Part shown: piece by piece, positions 33,627-42,413 of the stretch
Layout of the letters: each line of letters starts with the position of its first letter
Numbering within the stretch: position 1 is the first letter of the stretch
From: Clostridiales bacterium
Lineage (GTDB): Bacteria; Bacillota; Clostridia; Saccharofermentanales; Saccharofermentanaceae
Length of the DNA: 64,000 nt
Direction: 5' to 3'
Assembly: GCA_017554745.1 (NCBI GenBank)
Contig: JAFZHS010000003.1
Coordinates: 19,609 to 83,608 of the forward strand
The notes under the pieces: generated by a model
The model's input: the letters and a program-made list of their open reading frames with translations, nothing else
What the model was told of the DNA's origin: nothing
Databases searched by the model: none
Translations under genes and position numbers: made by a program

Positions 33627-34112
33627 TTAAAGATTGATCTCTGCCTGACGGCCCGAAGGCTGGTACTTCTCGTATTTGATACCGGCAGCATCGAGCATCT
33701 TGCGTGCTGCCACAGTGGTATCCAGATCGTGGTACTTGTCATCGAAATAGACGACCTTGCCGACACGCTTCTGGATCAGGGCCTTGGTGCATTCATTGCA
33801 CGGGAAAAGAGTGACATAAACAGTAGAGCCTGCGAGGTCACCTGTCTTGGAATTGAGGATTGCATTGAGCTCAGCGTGAGCAACAAAAGCATACTTGGTA
33901 TCGAGCGTACCGCCGGATCTTGCCCAGGGGAATTCCTCGTCATCGCAGCCTATCGGGAATCCGTTGTAGCCGACAGAAAGGATGTAATTATCCTTATCGA
34001 CGATGCAGGCGCCGACCTGTGTGCTCGGGTCCTTGCTCCTCATGGCAGCGAGCTTTGCAACGCCCATAAAATACTCGTCCCAGCTGATATAGTCCGTTCT
34101 CTTGTCGCTCAT
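33627..34112 (-). CDS. comEB: dCMP deaminase
   Basis: This 161-aa zinc deaminase converts dCMP to dUMP for thymidylate synthesis. The zinc site is visible as HAELNAI (His plus catalytic Glu) and PCNECTKAL (two Cys). The N-terminal DPSTQVGACIVD and YNGFP segments are typical of the dCMP/ComEB family, as is the length. The start is supported by GGAGGG. It lies between D-Ala-D-Ala ligase and the cellulase on one strand. No functional link with either is obvious. Confidence 0.92.
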   Translation of the reverse strand: MSDKRTDYISWDEYFMGVAKLAAMRSKDPSTQVGACIVDKDNYILSVGYNGFPIGCDDEEFPWARSGGTLDTKYAFVAHAELNAILNSKTGDLAGSTVYVTLFPCNECTKALIQKRVGKVVYFDDKYHDLDTTVAARKMLDAAGIKYEKYQPSGRQAEINL

Positions 34113-34208
34113 AAAACCCTCCGAAAATATTTATGAAAGCACCCTTAATTCTATCCGAACTAAGGGCGCGTAGCAACCGAAAAAACTATCGTGTCAGGCG
34201 GTCAAAAA

Positions 34209-35246
34209 TCATCTGCCGCAATTCATTACAAGGCTCTCGACGAGGTCTTCATAGCTTGTGCCGTCTGCCTTTGCAGCCTCGGGAAGAAGCGATGTATTGG
34301 TCATGCCGGGGAGATTATTTGCTTCGATAAACCAGAATTCGTGATTGACATCGTCGTACATCATGTCGATCCTGCCGTACTGGGTCATTCTCAAAAGCTT
34401 AAAGATCTTAAGTGCGATCTTCTGGCCCTTCTTGTAATCTTCCTCATCGATCTCGGCGGGACAAACGTGTGTAGTAAGACCGTCCTGGTACTTGTTTTTA
34501 TAATCGTAGAAGCCCTCGTGGGGAATGATCTCCGTGATGGGAAGAGCCTTGTCGTTTACTACTGAGATCGTGATCTCTCTTGCCTTGATGAACTTCTCTA
34601 TGAGGATCTTCTGATGGTAAGAAGCCGCATAATTAATGGCAGCCTCATATTCATCCTGTGTCTTTACGATGGATACGCCGCAGGAAGAACCGTTGCCTAT
34701 AGGCTTAACAACGCAGGGAAGCCCTATCTCTTTTAAGACCCTGTCGAAAGCAAGCTTCTCGGGATCATCTACGATCCAGTCAGCGGTAAGATAACCTGCC
34801 GCTCTTGCAAGAGCCTTTGAAAGGTCCTTATCCATTGCGATGGCGCAGCCTAAGTAATCACATCCTGTGTATTTGATATCGAAAGCATCGAGAAGAGCCT
34901 GTACCTGGCCGTTCTCACCGTGGCTTCCGTGAAGGCCTAAGAAAACTCTGTCGGCGAATTTGCACATTTCGATGACTCTGGGGCCTACCCAGCTCTTTCT
35001 TCCACCGTGCTGTCTGATGATCTCATCGAGATCAGGTTCGGTCTCGGGAATGGTATATGTGAACGGGTTGATGGTGCCGCGTCTGAAGAAAGTCTCGCAG
35101 GGCTCGTTCGTCTCGATGCCGTCATACAGATCGACCAGCGCGACCTCGTGTCCCTTTGACAGGAGTGCATTGGCAATAAGACTGGCTGATTTAAGTGATA
35201 CATCTCTCTCGGGCGATAAGCCGCCTCCAAGAACAGTAATTTTCAT
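34209..35246 (-). CDS. ddl: D-alanine--D-alanine ligase
   Basis: This 345-aa ATP-grasp enzyme joins two D-Ala for peptidoglycan precursor synthesis. Visible motifs are GGGLSPERDVSLKS at the N-terminus, GLHGSHGENGQ, KPIGNGSSCGVS in the ATP-binding part and EANNLPGMTNTSLLP at the metal site. The YDYKNKY omega-loop segment matches D-Ala-D-Ala rather than D-Ala-D-Lac enzymes. It is slightly divergent in the N-terminal domain but complete. AAAAGGGG precedes the ATG, and a TATAAT on the minus strand (35283-35278) lies ~30 nt upstream. Confidence 0.93.
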   Translation of the reverse strand: MKITVLGGGLSPERDVSLKSASLIANALLSKGHEVALVDLYDGIETNEPCETFFRRGTINPFTYTIPETEPDLDEIIRQHGGRKSWVGPRVIEMCKFADRVFLGLHGSHGENGQVQALLDAFDIKYTGCDYLGCAIAMDKDLSKALARAAGYLTADWIVDDPEKLAFDRVLKEIGLPCVVKPIGNGSSCGVSIVKTQDEYEAAINYAASYHQKILIEKFIKAREITISVVNDKALPITEIIPHEGFYDYKNKYQDGLTTHVCPAEIDEEDYKKGQKIALKIFKLLRMTQYGRIDMMYDDVNHEFWFIEANNLPGMTNTSLLPEAAKADGTSYEDLVESLVMNCGR

Positions 35247-35310
35247 ACAAATTCCCCTTTTAACGTAAGATAGACAGATTATACTCTTTTTCAGGCGGGG
35301 TCTACTCTAA

Positions 35311-35346
35311 TACCAACAAATTGCCACACGTTTGTAAATGTTGGTA
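35311..35346. promoter_or_regulatory. Inverted repeat over the -35 of the GT-C-like gene
   Basis: TACCAACA (35311-35318) and TGTTGGTA (35339-35346) form a perfect 8-bp dyad with a 20-nt centre. It overlaps the -35 of the rightward promoter and lies near the ddl promoter, so it may be a shared operator. Confidence 0.5.
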
Positions 35347-35368
35347 AAAACGGAAGATGTGTTAGAAT
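35341..35368 (+). promoter_or_regulatory. Sigma-A promoter for the GT-C-like membrane protein
   Basis: TTGGTA, a 16-nt spacer and TAGAAT end 28 nt upstream of the start codon. AAGGGG precedes the ATG. Confidence 0.55.
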
Positions 35369-35396
35369 ACTGTATATTTAAAATAAGGGGATTAAT

Positions 35397-38300
35397 ATGC
35401 TCGGAATCATATATTTGATATTATGCGCCGCGTTCGGTATAGCTTTTGTCGGCCTTACGGTACCGGATGTACGCAGGTTGTATGTAGCTTGCAGCACTTC
35501 CGCCAAAGCGATCACACATATTCCGAACACACTGTTCACTGTTCCTGCCGGACTCATCACCGGTATGATGTGTGTACCTTTCTTTAACTATTACGTTACT
35601 CTCGGTCTCTCATATGTCATTGAGAACGGCGAGCTCTGCAAGAGACTCGGTGTCCTCATCACTTTCGCATTCTTCCTCTGGATGATCCTCACATGCCTCA
35701 TCCTCATCAACCGCAAGAGAGTAAAGCGCGAAGAGCAGAAGGCTTCCGGCGCCACCACTATCGATGACTACAATTTCAGCATGTTTGACTCCGTCTTCTA
35801 CGGCGCAGTCATATTCCTCGTTACACTCGCCGCTACATTCCTCATGTTCTACACATACAGGATCAACGGCAATAACCTTCTGAACGGTTATTCCACATTC
35901 TCAGACCTCTCGCCCCACACGGCGATGGTCTCTTCATTCGGCAAGGGCTTTAACTTCCCTACCCAGTACATGCATTTCTCAGGTGACGGCATCAAGTACC
36001 ACTTCCTGTTCTACTTCTTAGCCGGCACACTCGAATATCTGGGACTTCCGATCGATTATGCGCTCAATCTGCCTTCCATCATCTCGATGGTATGCGCACT
36101 TATCCTCTTGGGACTTCTCGCTGTGCTTATCAGCTCCAGACGCGCAGCTTTCCTGGTCGCTCCCGTACTCGTTTTCTTAAGGAGCTCACTTAACGTTTTC
36201 TTCCACTTCAAAGAGCTTGTAGGCTTCGGCAATACACCTGCCCAGGCTATTAAGGCCATCCTCAACAATTCTTCCTGGTATGCCGTTACAGACTACGACG
36301 ACTGGGGCATCTGGGCGATCAATGTATACCCGAACCAGCGCCACCTGATGCTCGGTGTGGCAGTAATGCTCATCGTGATAATCCTCTTTATTCCTTTCAT
36401 CAGAAGACTCGGAATATCGATATCCCGCGCGGACGGATTCGGCGGCGGCATAAAGGCCTTTGCTTTCTCCAAGAATGCATGGCTCACGAGATCCAACGAT
36501 CCCCTCTACCCCGTATCCGCTGCATTACTCGCATGCGTCCTCGTTATCGTAATGCCATATTTCCACGGTTCGTGCCTCATCGCGCTCCTCCTGGTACTCG
36601 CAGGCATGGCGATCGTCTCAGAAAGCAGACTGCTCTATCTTATTGTCGCAATCTGTGCGGTCGGATCTTCTTACATTCAGACTCTCGTCTTCTCAGGCGG
36701 ATATAAGAATGTAGTAACTCTCGCTTTCGAGCCCGGATTCATTTTAGGCAAGATATCGATCGGCACTCTCGGCCGTTATCTTCTTATCGTTACGGGCGGA
36801 ACCCTTGTACTTGCAGCTCTTTATGCATTCATCGCACTCATCGTTGATCTGGTCAATAAGAAGCCTGTACACCGCTTCCTTTTGTTCCTTTGCTGCTTCA
36901 ACCCGTTGATCTTTGCATTCCTTTGCCGTGTATCTCTTGAGATGCTCGCAAACCACAAGTTCATACAGGTATCGCTCATCCTTCTCGATGCATTCGTGGC
37001 AGCACTTATCGGCAACCTCCTTTACATACCGATCAAGCGCAGAAAAGCATCCTCTGATGTCGAAGAGTCTTCCGAGAGCTTTATGACTGTTACGGATACG
37101 GCTGACGGCATGCTCGCCGTCGCAGCTGCAGCAGACGACAAGGGTGTAAGAGCACCTGAGATCCCGGCTGCAAGCGCCTTTGGTGAACCTGTAACTGATG
37201 AAGAAGAAACAACAGCAGAAGAGACTCCTGATCTTGCAGCCATCGAAGCACACACAGGCATCGATGCAGACATCTCAGGTCTTGCAGGCACGGCAGAACT
37301 CATTCCTGCCGAAGCAGATGAAGAAAAGCCTGCTGAAGAGATCAAGGAAGAAGAATTGCCCCGGGAACTCGTTTTCGGTGACGACAAGAAAGAAACTGAA
37401 GAAACCGAAGATGATGAGGATGAAGAAGCTAAGGCCGGTGTCGCAGTTTTGGCAGCCCTTTTCGGTGATGACGAGGACGAAGCAGACAAAGCTGAATCAA
37501 GCGAAGATGTGCCTTCTGATATCGAAGAATCTGACGCAGATGATGCTGAAGAAGCTTCGGCAGAAGAGAAAGTAGAGACTTCAGGGGACGCTCCTTCTGA
37601 TGAAGAAACCTCAGGAGAAGATGCAGAAGAGTCTGCTGAAAAGGCTGAAGAACCGGCTGTATCTGATGAGGCCGACGATTCTGATGACGCCGTCAAGGAA
37701 TCCACACCCGAGCCTGCCCACGCTGCAATGCGTCCGGGCAATATCGCACTGGCTAATTTCACATTCGGCGAAGACGAACCTGAAGAGGCAGATCCTAATG
37801 TCTCCGTCGAATCTTCAAACGAATTCTTAACAGTAGCTGAAGATAATGAGGCAGCAGCTGAAAGCACTGAGAATGCAGCTGCCGCATATAAGCATGAACC
37901 TATCAAGCCCAAGAAGCAGAAGGGACTTCCTTTACCTGCATGGATCGCTTTAGAGCTCGCGGGAATCCTTCTTGCGATCGCTCTCATGGTACCGCTTACG
38001 GCAACCGGCATATCCGAATGGGCTACTTATGTAAATATCAATAAGACACCTCTCTCCGTTGATACGAACTCACCTGTAACCAAGTGGATCATGGAGAATA
38101 CAGAAACTGATGACGTATTCCTTACGCCCGAATGGTCCATGAACCGCTTCATACTTGCTGGACGTCCCATGTACTACGGCTGGCCTTACTACGCATGGTC
38201 TGCAGGACATGACACATACACGAGAGATACTATCTACATCTGGCTCATATCAGGCTGCGGCGGCGATATCGACGAGTTTACGAGATACTGCAAAGAGCGC

Positions 38301-38447
38301 AATATCAAGTACCTGATCGCTGATCCCGAATTGGAATCAACAGACTTCGGCAATGGTATTTCTTTCAATAAGGAATTCTTCGAAGAGAACCTGACCCAGG
38401 CAGCTTACTTCGCTGAGGAGAACACAACGATCTACAAGATCTTCTAA
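35397..38447 (+). CDS. Polytopic GT-C-like membrane protein with long acidic cytoplasmic insert
   Basis: This 1016-aa protein has an N-terminal polytopic part (~1-545) with about a dozen spans. Its outward loop STFSDLSPHTAMVSS and a SGDGIKYHFLFYF segment recall lipid-linked-sugar (GT-C) glycosyltransferases. Residues ~548-838 are a low-complexity insert very rich in Asp, Glu, Ala and Ser. A last span (~845-865) leads to an extracellular C-terminal domain (~866-1016) containing LTPEWSMNRFILAGRPM. Such domains occur at the ends of GT-C enzymes. No exact family is assigned and the donor is unknown. The acidic insert, placed between spans on the likely cytoplasmic side, is unusual. Confidence 0.65.
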   Translation: MLGIIYLILCAAFGIAFVGLTVPDVRRLYVACSTSAKAITHIPNTLFTVPAGLITGMMCVPFFNYYVTLGLSYVIENGELCKRLGVLITFAFFLWMILTCLILINRKRVKREEQKASGATTIDDYNFSMFDSVFYGAVIFLVTLAATFLMFYTYRINGNNLLNGYSTFSDLSPHTAMVSSFGKGFNFPTQYMHFSGDGIKYHFLFYFLAGTLEYLGLPIDYALNLPSIISMVCALILLGLLAVLISSRRAAFLVAPVLVFLRSSLNVFFHFKELVGFGNTPAQAIKAILNNSSWYAVTDYDDWGIWAINVYPNQRHLMLGVAVMLIVIILFIPFIRRLGISISRADGFGGGIKAFAFSKNAWLTRSNDPLYPVSAALLACVLVIVMPYFHGSCLIALLLVLAGMAIVSESRLLYLIVAICAVGSSYIQTLVFSGGYKNVVTLAFEPGFILGKISIGTLGRYLLIVTGGTLVLAALYAFIALIVDLVNKKPVHRFLLFLCCFNPLIFAFLCRVSLEMLANHKFIQVSLILLDAFVAALIGNLLYIPIKRRKASSDVEESSESFMTVTDTADGMLAVAAAADDKGVRAPEIPAASAFGEPVTDEEETTAEETPDLAAIEAHTGIDADISGLAGTAELIPAEADEEKPAEEIKEEELPRELVFGDDKKETEETEDDEDEEAKAGVAVLAALFGDDEDEADKAESSEDVPSDIEESDADDAEEASAEEKVETSGDAPSDEETSGEDAEESAEKAEEPAVSDEADDSDDAVKESTPEPAHAAMRPGNIALANFTFGEDEPEEADPNVSVESSNEFLTVAEDNEAAAESTENAAAAYKHEPIKPKKQKGLPLPAWIALELAGILLAIALMVPLTATGISEWATYVNINKTPLSVDTNSPVTKWIMENTETDDVFLTPEWSMNRFILAGRPMYYGWPYYAWSAGHDTYTRDTIYIWLISGCGGDIDEFTRYCKERNIKYLIADPELESTDFGNGISFNKEFFEENLTQAAYFAEENTTIYKIF

Positions 38448-38458
38448 AAGATCAGATC

Positions 38459-40378
38459 TTAATCAAGGGGATGAGTTTTGTGATACTCGTTCTTGATCTC
38501 GTACATCAGTCTGTCGGCTTCATCAACATAGTCGTTAACAGTCCTGTCTGAAGACGGGTCTGTAAGGACGTAGCCTACACTGATAGAGAACTTGAAAGGA
38601 TTAATGCCGAGGTTATTCTCTCTGTCGATATAACCGATCATGCTGCGCTTGATTTCTTCGGCATACTCTTCACTGGCATCTGCGGCTATTACGAGGAACT
38701 CGTCACCGCCGTAACGTATTCCTATAGCATTGTCATCGCCTACGCTTCTTTTAATGGCATCAGAGACTGTAGTTATCGCCCTGTCACCGAAAACATGGCC
38801 GTAAAGGTCGTTGATCCTCTTCATGTAGTTGATATCAACGAACATGATCATGGCCTGCTTGCCGTGCTCCTTACTCTGTTCCACGATCGGAACGGCATGG
38901 CTTACGAAGCAGAATCTGTTATAAAGGCCCGTCATCGGATCCTTGTCATAGAGGAAACGGAGCTCCTTGTTGACCATTTCCAGGCGCATATTGATCCTGA
39001 ATTCCATGAAGGAATGCTCCATCTTCTCGAGATATTCGTAGATACGGAAAGCCTCATCGATAATGTAGGTTCCGTCTCTGAAAACAACATATCCGTAGTT
39101 GTACTGCTCATTATGAAGCGGATAGAAGAAATAGATATGCTGTTCACCCGGAGTCTTTATAAATCCGGGAATCTTAATGTCCTTATCGATGCCCTTCTCG
39201 GAGATCTTTCCGTCCATGATGGCTATCGTCGTATCAAAATCAGCATCATAACAACGGGCCAATACCTCGCTGTCTTCAGCTGCAACGTCCTCAAAATAAT
39301 ACTTGTTGAGAAGGATGTAGTAATTCTCTCCGATGTAATCGTGATTGCCGGAATAGAATTCCCTCAATCTCTTCTTCATGTCACCGTAATCGGATGACTC
39401 TAAGATAGTCGTTCTCTCTGAACGCATGAAGCGGTTAAAGAAGTCAGCCTGCTTGCTCTTAGCGTGGATATTTCTGCAGTAGTTGCGCCTGCCGATATCA
39501 TAAGGGCTGTCCACTTCATCGTTACAACCGCAGCTCTCGCCTACAACGAGCTTCGAAGCGACGGATGAGTAATTCTCCTTATTATTGCCTTCGACGATGT
39601 CGTAGAGCATCTTACAGCTGTTATAGCCGACGGTAACATAATCCTGGTCTACGGTGGTAAGCGCAGGATAAGATACCGTGCCTTCTCCGATATGGTCGAA
39701 GCCTGTTACGATGGTATCCTTGGGAAGCTCATATCCGAGGTCACGGAGCTCACAGGCTACCGCAAGAGCCATGATATCGTTAGCGCAGATGATAGCGTCA
39801 GGCAGCCCTTCAGGAGCCTTAGAAAGCTCATCCGCAATAGCGATGGCTGTCTCATTTACCCAATTACCGTAATAGATGTCGCCGTCAGCAAGTTCCAGTC
39901 CGTGCTTTTGCATTACTTCCTTGACGACGTTGAGTCTCTCTATCGAATCTACATGGTCTTTGGTGCCGCCGATATAAACGATCTTTTTGACGTCGTGCAC
40001 TGTGATCAGGTGCTCGGCAAGATCGCGCATGCCGTCGCCGTTATTGATGCCGACGTAAGGGACACCTTCGATATTCATGCCGATGCTGACGACGGGAATG
40101 CCTTTGTCTCGCGCATCCTGACATTCTCTTTTCGCGAGGTCGGGATTATTCAGAAGGCCTGAGAATACGATAACTCCGTCGTACTCCTCAAGCTTTGCAA
40201 GCTGATAGATATTGAACTGGCCGACATTGAAAGTCTCTTTCTCATTGCTGGCCGCAAAACCGATGTAGAAATGCGTGTCGAAGTCCTTGATGGCCGCATA
40301 GCGCTTGATACCCTCGATCGCCTTGAGAGTAATACTGCCGTTATATCCGTTCGAAAAAATAGCTATGCGATGCTTCAT
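38459..40378 (-). CDS. Cytoplasmic diguanylate cyclase with LacI-type ligand-binding sensor
   Basis: This ~639-aa protein starts with a periplasmic-binding-protein-like domain of the LacI/GalR kind (~1-290, IAIFSNGYNG, GVIVFSGLL, ICANDIMALA, TIVTGFDHIG) but has no helix-turn-helix and no signal peptide. A middle region (~310-470) leads to a GGDEF domain with DPMTGLYNRF and RYGGDEFLVIA. The catalytic signature is intact, so it should make cyclic di-GMP. The allosteric RxxD I-site is absent (DDNA at that place), so feedback inhibition is not expected. The sensor probably binds a sugar or related metabolite in the cytoplasm. A GTG at 40387 is an alternative start. It converges on the GT-C-like gene, 11 nt apart. 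Confidence 0.87.
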   Translation of the reverse strand: MKHRIAIFSNGYNGSITLKAIEGIKRYAAIKDFDTHFYIGFAASNEKETFNVGQFNIYQLAKLEEYDGVIVFSGLLNNPDLAKRECQDARDKGIPVVSIGMNIEGVPYVGINNGDGMRDLAEHLITVHDVKKIVYIGGTKDHVDSIERLNVVKEVMQKHGLELADGDIYYGNWVNETAIAIADELSKAPEGLPDAIICANDIMALAVACELRDLGYELPKDTIVTGFDHIGEGTVSYPALTTVDQDYVTVGYNSCKMLYDIVEGNNKENYSSVASKLVVGESCGCNDEVDSPYDIGRRNYCRNIHAKSKQADFFNRFMRSERTTILESSDYGDMKKRLREFYSGNHDYIGENYYILLNKYYFEDVAAEDSEVLARCYDADFDTTIAIMDGKISEKGIDKDIKIPGFIKTPGEQHIYFFYPLHNEQYNYGYVVFRDGTYIIDEAFRIYEYLEKMEHSFMEFRINMRLEMVNKELRFLYDKDPMTGLYNRFCFVSHAVPIVEQSKEHGKQAMIMFVDINYMKRINDLYGHVFGDRAITTVSDAIKRSVGDDNAIGIRYGGDEFLVIAADASEEYAEEIKRSMIGYIDRENNLGINPFKFSISVGYVLTDPSSDRTVNDYVDEADRLMYEIKNEYHKTHPLD

Positions 40379-40569
40379 ATTCCCCACATGTCCGGACTTG
40401 GAATGTTTAATATATTTATTATATTAGCAAAACAAATTTATTGCACAACAAAATTTTAGATTTATATATATTTGTAAGCATTTTTTCGGGCAGTGACGAA
40501 AACTGACACAAATACGAGCCAAAACGTGTCACTTTCCGTCACCGGGGCGCAAAACCGCGAAAGCAAAAA

Positions 40570-40597
40570 AGGGGTGTCTCTTAACTGAGACACCCCT
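40570..40597 (-). terminator. Terminator of the hydrogenase operon
   Basis: Perfect 11-bp stem AGGGGTGTCTC / GAGACACCCCT with a 6-nt loop. On the minus strand it is followed by a run of T, 25 nt after the hydA stop. Confidence 0.88.
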
Positions 40598-40622
40598 GTA
40601 GCTTTTAGCTTGTATCAGACTA

Positions 40623-42398
40623 TTACTTTACGTCGTTGAAGCCTTCTCTTGCAGCATATGTTGTGTGCAGGAGCTCGTGAGCCTTGTGTGAGTTAGGCTC
40701 GCCGAGGTACTTCTCGTAAAGCTCTACGATCTGAGGATTCTTGTGTGACTGACGGAGTACCTGACGCTCATCCTCGGAATAGAGTGCCTGAGCTCTCTTC
40801 TCCTTGTATGTGTCGAGGATATCGTCTGCCTCATTAGGCATGAAGCAAGGACGAACGTAAGGCTGACCACCACCGTTGATACAACCGCCGGGGCAGCCCA
40901 TGATCTCGATGAACTGGTACTTTGACTTGCCTTCGCGGATCTCGTCAAGAAGAACCTTAGCGCTCTTCATGCCGGAAGCGATAGCAACGTTAACTGTTGT
41001 ACCGTTGATGTCGAGAGAAGCCTCACGGATACCTGCGTCGTGACCACGAACAGCCTTGATCTCGATAGGCTCGCATTCCTTGCCTGTGAGCTTGAAGTAA
41101 ACAGTTCTGAGAGCTGCTTCCATAACGCCGCCTGTTACACCGAAGATAACAGCTGCGCCTGTGTAGTCGCCCATGATGTCCTGATCCCACTCCTCATCAG
41201 GGAGACGGTTGAACATGATGCCTGCACGGCGGATCATTCTTGCGAGCTCACGTGTTGTGAGAACTGCGTCAACGTCAGCAAGACCATTAGTCTTGAGCTG
41301 CTCTCTTTCCTTCTCGAACTTCTTAGCAACACAAGGCATGATGGATACAACGAAGATATCCTTAGGATCGATGCCCTTCTCCTGTGCCCAGTAAGACTTG
41401 ATGATGGCACCCTGCATCTCGTGAGGAGACTTGCAGGAAGAAAGGTGAGGCAACAGATCGCCGTAGTTGTACTCAGCGTAGTTGATCCATCCCGGTGAGC
41501 AGGAAGTGATCATAGGGAGAACGCCGCCATTCTGGAGACGTCCGAGGAGCTCTGTGCCCTCTTCCATGATCGTAAGGTCAGCACCGAAGTTAACGTCGTA
41601 AACTCTTTCGAAGCCGAGTCTTCTCAAAGCTGCGATCATCTTGCCTGTGCAAGGTGTGCCGACAGGATTGTCGAATTCTTCGCCGATAGCTGCACGTACA
41701 GCAGGAGCTGCCTGAACGATAACGTGCTTGCCTGCCTTGAAAGCTGCGTCTACCTTGTCGATCTCGGAGTGTTCCATCAAAGCGCCTGTAGGGCAGACAT
41801 TGACGCACTGGCCGCACTGGATACAAGGAGAATCAGCAAAGCTTCTGTTCTCTGCAGGTGATACGAATGTTGCAAAACCACGGTTCTCAAAGCCGAGGAT
41901 TCCCATGCCGTGAGCATTGGAGCAACGTGCGATACAACGGCCGCAGAGGATACACTTGGATGTATCACGGATAAGTCCGGGAGCGAGAGTGTCGATGTGT
42001 GTCTCAGAGTGAACACCCTGGAAAGCATCTTCTCTTGCGCCTGTGATCTGAGCTACACGGAGGAGCTCGCACTGGCCGTTCTTATCGCACTGCTGGCAGT
42101 TCTTATTGTGATTGGAGAGCATAAGCTCTACAGATCTTCTACGAGCCTGTACAGCTGCAGGGGAAGAGATCTTGATCTCCATGCCCTCAGATACAGGATA
42201 TACGCAGGATGCAACGAGTCCTCTAGCGCCTGTTGCTTCTACCAAGCAGACACGGCATGAACCCTGGTTGCACTCGCCATGATTGAATGCACAAAGTGAA
42301 GGAATCTCATAGCCACAAGCCTTAGCAGCTTCAAGAATGGTGAGGCCGGCTTCAACCTGATAGGGCTGACCTTCAATTTTAATATTAACTAAACTCAT
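40623..42398 (-). CDS. hydA: [FeFe]-hydrogenase catalytic subunit of a trimeric bifurcating enzyme
   Basis: This 591-aa protein has an N-terminal [2Fe-2S] domain (C36, C48, C51, C65), a His/Cys cluster segment (HNKNCQQCDKNGQC) and two [4Fe-4S] motifs (CILCGRCIARC, CIQCGQCVNVC). The H-cluster domain has L1 TSCSPGW (~298), L2 MPCVAKKFE and L3 GCPGGCINGGGQP. A C-terminal small-subunit-like helix ends the protein. L1 has Ser in place of the second Cys, as in NAD-linked multimeric enzymes. With HydB and HydC it should couple NADH and ferredoxin oxidation to H2 formation, or the reverse. The HydEFG maturases are not in this window. AGGAGG precedes the start, 15 nt after hydB. Confidence 0.95.
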   Translation of the reverse strand: MSLVNIKIEGQPYQVEAGLTILEAAKACGYEIPSLCAFNHGECNQGSCRVCLVEATGARGLVASCVYPVSEGMEIKISSPAAVQARRRSVELMLSNHNKNCQQCDKNGQCELLRVAQITGAREDAFQGVHSETHIDTLAPGLIRDTSKCILCGRCIARCSNAHGMGILGFENRGFATFVSPAENRSFADSPCIQCGQCVNVCPTGALMEHSEIDKVDAAFKAGKHVIVQAAPAVRAAIGEEFDNPVGTPCTGKMIAALRRLGFERVYDVNFGADLTIMEEGTELLGRLQNGGVLPMITSCSPGWINYAEYNYGDLLPHLSSCKSPHEMQGAIIKSYWAQEKGIDPKDIFVVSIMPCVAKKFEKEREQLKTNGLADVDAVLTTRELARMIRRAGIMFNRLPDEEWDQDIMGDYTGAAVIFGVTGGVMEAALRTVYFKLTGKECEPIEIKAVRGHDAGIREASLDINGTTVNVAIASGMKSAKVLLDEIREGKSKYQFIEIMGCPGGCINGGGQPYVRPCFMPNEADDILDTYKEKRAQALYSEDERQVLRQSHKNPQIVELYEKYLGEPNSHKAHELLHTTYAAREGFNDVK

Positions 42399-42413
42399 TC
42401 TTTTGCCTCCTGA

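Noticed and set aside
34142..34170. CCCTTA/TAAGGG dyad between ddl and the dCMP deaminase gene as a ddl terminator
   Set aside because: The stem is short, with a long loop and no proper T run, so the call is too weak.
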